Shown here: in pieces, positions 63,565 through 64,000 of the stretch
How the letters are laid out: the number at the start of each line of letters is the position of its first letter
How positions within the stretch are numbered: position 1 is the first letter of the stretch
Source of the DNA: Halomonas meridiana
GTDB lineage: Bacteria > Pseudomonadota > Gammaproteobacteria > Pseudomonadales > Halomonadaceae
Direction of reading: 5' to 3'
Assembly: GCF_009846525.1 (NCBI RefSeq)
Contig: NZ_CP024621.1
Coordinates: 2,170,001-2,234,000, forward strand
DNA: 64,000 nucleotides
Position numbers and translations under genes: made by a program
The notes under the pieces: generated by a model
What the model was told of the DNA's origin: nothing
The model's database searches: none
The model's input: the letters and a program-made list of their open reading frames with translations, nothing else

Positions 63565-64000
63565 TCAGTTCTGAACCAGCGAGCACTGGCTTTCAGAGAG
63601 CGGACGATAGGCTTCTGCGGCGGGAATGGTGCTGAGGATCTCGTAGAGGTCCCACTCACCGGTAGACTCTTCCGGGGTTTTTACCTGGGCTAGGTACATG
63701 TCGTGAATCATGCGGCCATCTTCACGAATGCTGCCGTTACGAGCAAAGAAATCATTGATCGGCTCTTCGGCCATTTTGGCGCGCACGGTTTCGGGGTCAT
63801 CGGTGCCTGCGGCTTCCACGGCTTTCAGGTAGTGCATGGTGCTGGAGTAGATACCGGCTTGCACCATGGTGGGCATACGGCCGGTCTGTTCGAAGTAACG
63901 CTCGGACCACGCGCGCGACTCTTCGTCCATATCCCAGTACCAGCCGGTCGTCAGCAGCAGCCCTTGGGTGGCTTCCAGGCCCAGCGCGTGTACGTCGTTG
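63565..64000 (-). CDS. Branched-chain amino acid ABC transporter substrate-binding protein (C-terminal part)
   Basis: The gene enters from the right edge; 144 C-terminal codons and the stop are visible. The part seen matches the second lobe of LivJ/LivK-type binding proteins (HALGLEATQGLLLTTGWYWD, PTMVQAGIYSSTMHYLKAVE, DFFARNGSIREDGRMIHDMY). The start and signal peptide lie outside the window. It is the first visible gene before livH and livM, with hairpins between. Confidence 0.85.
   Translation of the reverse strand, partial: NDVHALGLEATQGLLLTTGWYWDMDEESRAWSERYFEQTGRMPTMVQAGIYSSTMHYLKAVEAAGTDDPETVRAKMAEEPINDFFARNGSIREDGRMIHDMYLAQVKTPEESTGEWDLYEILSTIPAAEAYRPLSESQCSLVQN

Overview
The window looks like chromosomal DNA of a moderately high-GC gammaproteobacterium, most probably Halomonas or a close relative in the Halomonadaceae. 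This rests on gene content (a GlpSTPQUV-type glycerol ABC importer, a valine catabolic cluster followed by liv transporter genes, many c-di-GMP proteins) and on protein character; no rRNA or other phylogenetic marker was compared. I see no rRNA, tRNA or CRISPR array.

Layout. 1-10.3 kb: a glycerol regulon, with the ABC importer (glpS partial, T, P, Q, U-like, V) and glpD on the plus strand, then glpK and glpR on the minus strand. 10.4-16.2 kb: an SLC13-type permease, then two enoyl-CoA hydratase-family genes around an NDP-forming acyl-CoA synthetase, divergent from an RpiR-type regulator. 17-26 kb: housekeeping and small modules (quinone reductase, glycerophosphodiesterase, endonuclease IV, an XRE-cupin regulator divergent from a BenE transporter with two identical palindromic operators, proS, a lytic transglycosylase). 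25.2-26.8 kb: a two-gene unit of a Tat-exported Ser/Arg/His/Tyr/Pro repeat protein and an HprK-like kinase fused to a PqqD domain. 27-33 kb: a signalling block (cupredoxin, EAL protein, DUF3034 protein, globin lipoprotein) convergent with a GGDEF protein and a periplasmic SUOX-fold protein. 33-50.9 kb: a 41-residue membrane protein, slyD, an ampG-type permease, a SEC-C protein, a frameshifted ABC1 kinase, topB, a subtilase with an inhibitor-I9-like partner, map with a ParD-like gene, a SixA-CHAD fusion, an M48 protease, an IalB protein, a 2OG-Fe dioxygenase and a PAS-GGDEF-EAL protein.

51.0-56.0 kb is an accessory island and the most interesting part. It is an integron-type cassette array: six attC-like imperfect palindromes follow minus-strand cassette genes (GFA protein, small membrane protein, HNH endonuclease, a small TTG-start protein, a decayed GNAT acetyltransferase, DUF2971). 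The core heptamer at the start of each cassette matches the core at the end of the same cassette, exactly in four of six cases. The island has two tandem sub-arrays. Each begins at a ~180 bp repeat that stops at the GTTA crossover core and ends at a shared AGCGGAC-containing motif. A 206-residue catalytic-domain-only tyrosine recombinase lies between them, divergent from its neighbouring array. No full-length IntI is present.

56-64 kb: a ketopantoate reductase, a GST flanked by a duplicated ~58 bp repeat, a valine catabolic set (isobutyryl-CoA dehydrogenase-like, 3-hydroxyisobutyryl-CoA hydrolase-like, MmsB), and livM, livH and a partial substrate-binding protein of a branched-chain amino-acid ABC importer, which would feed the same pathway.
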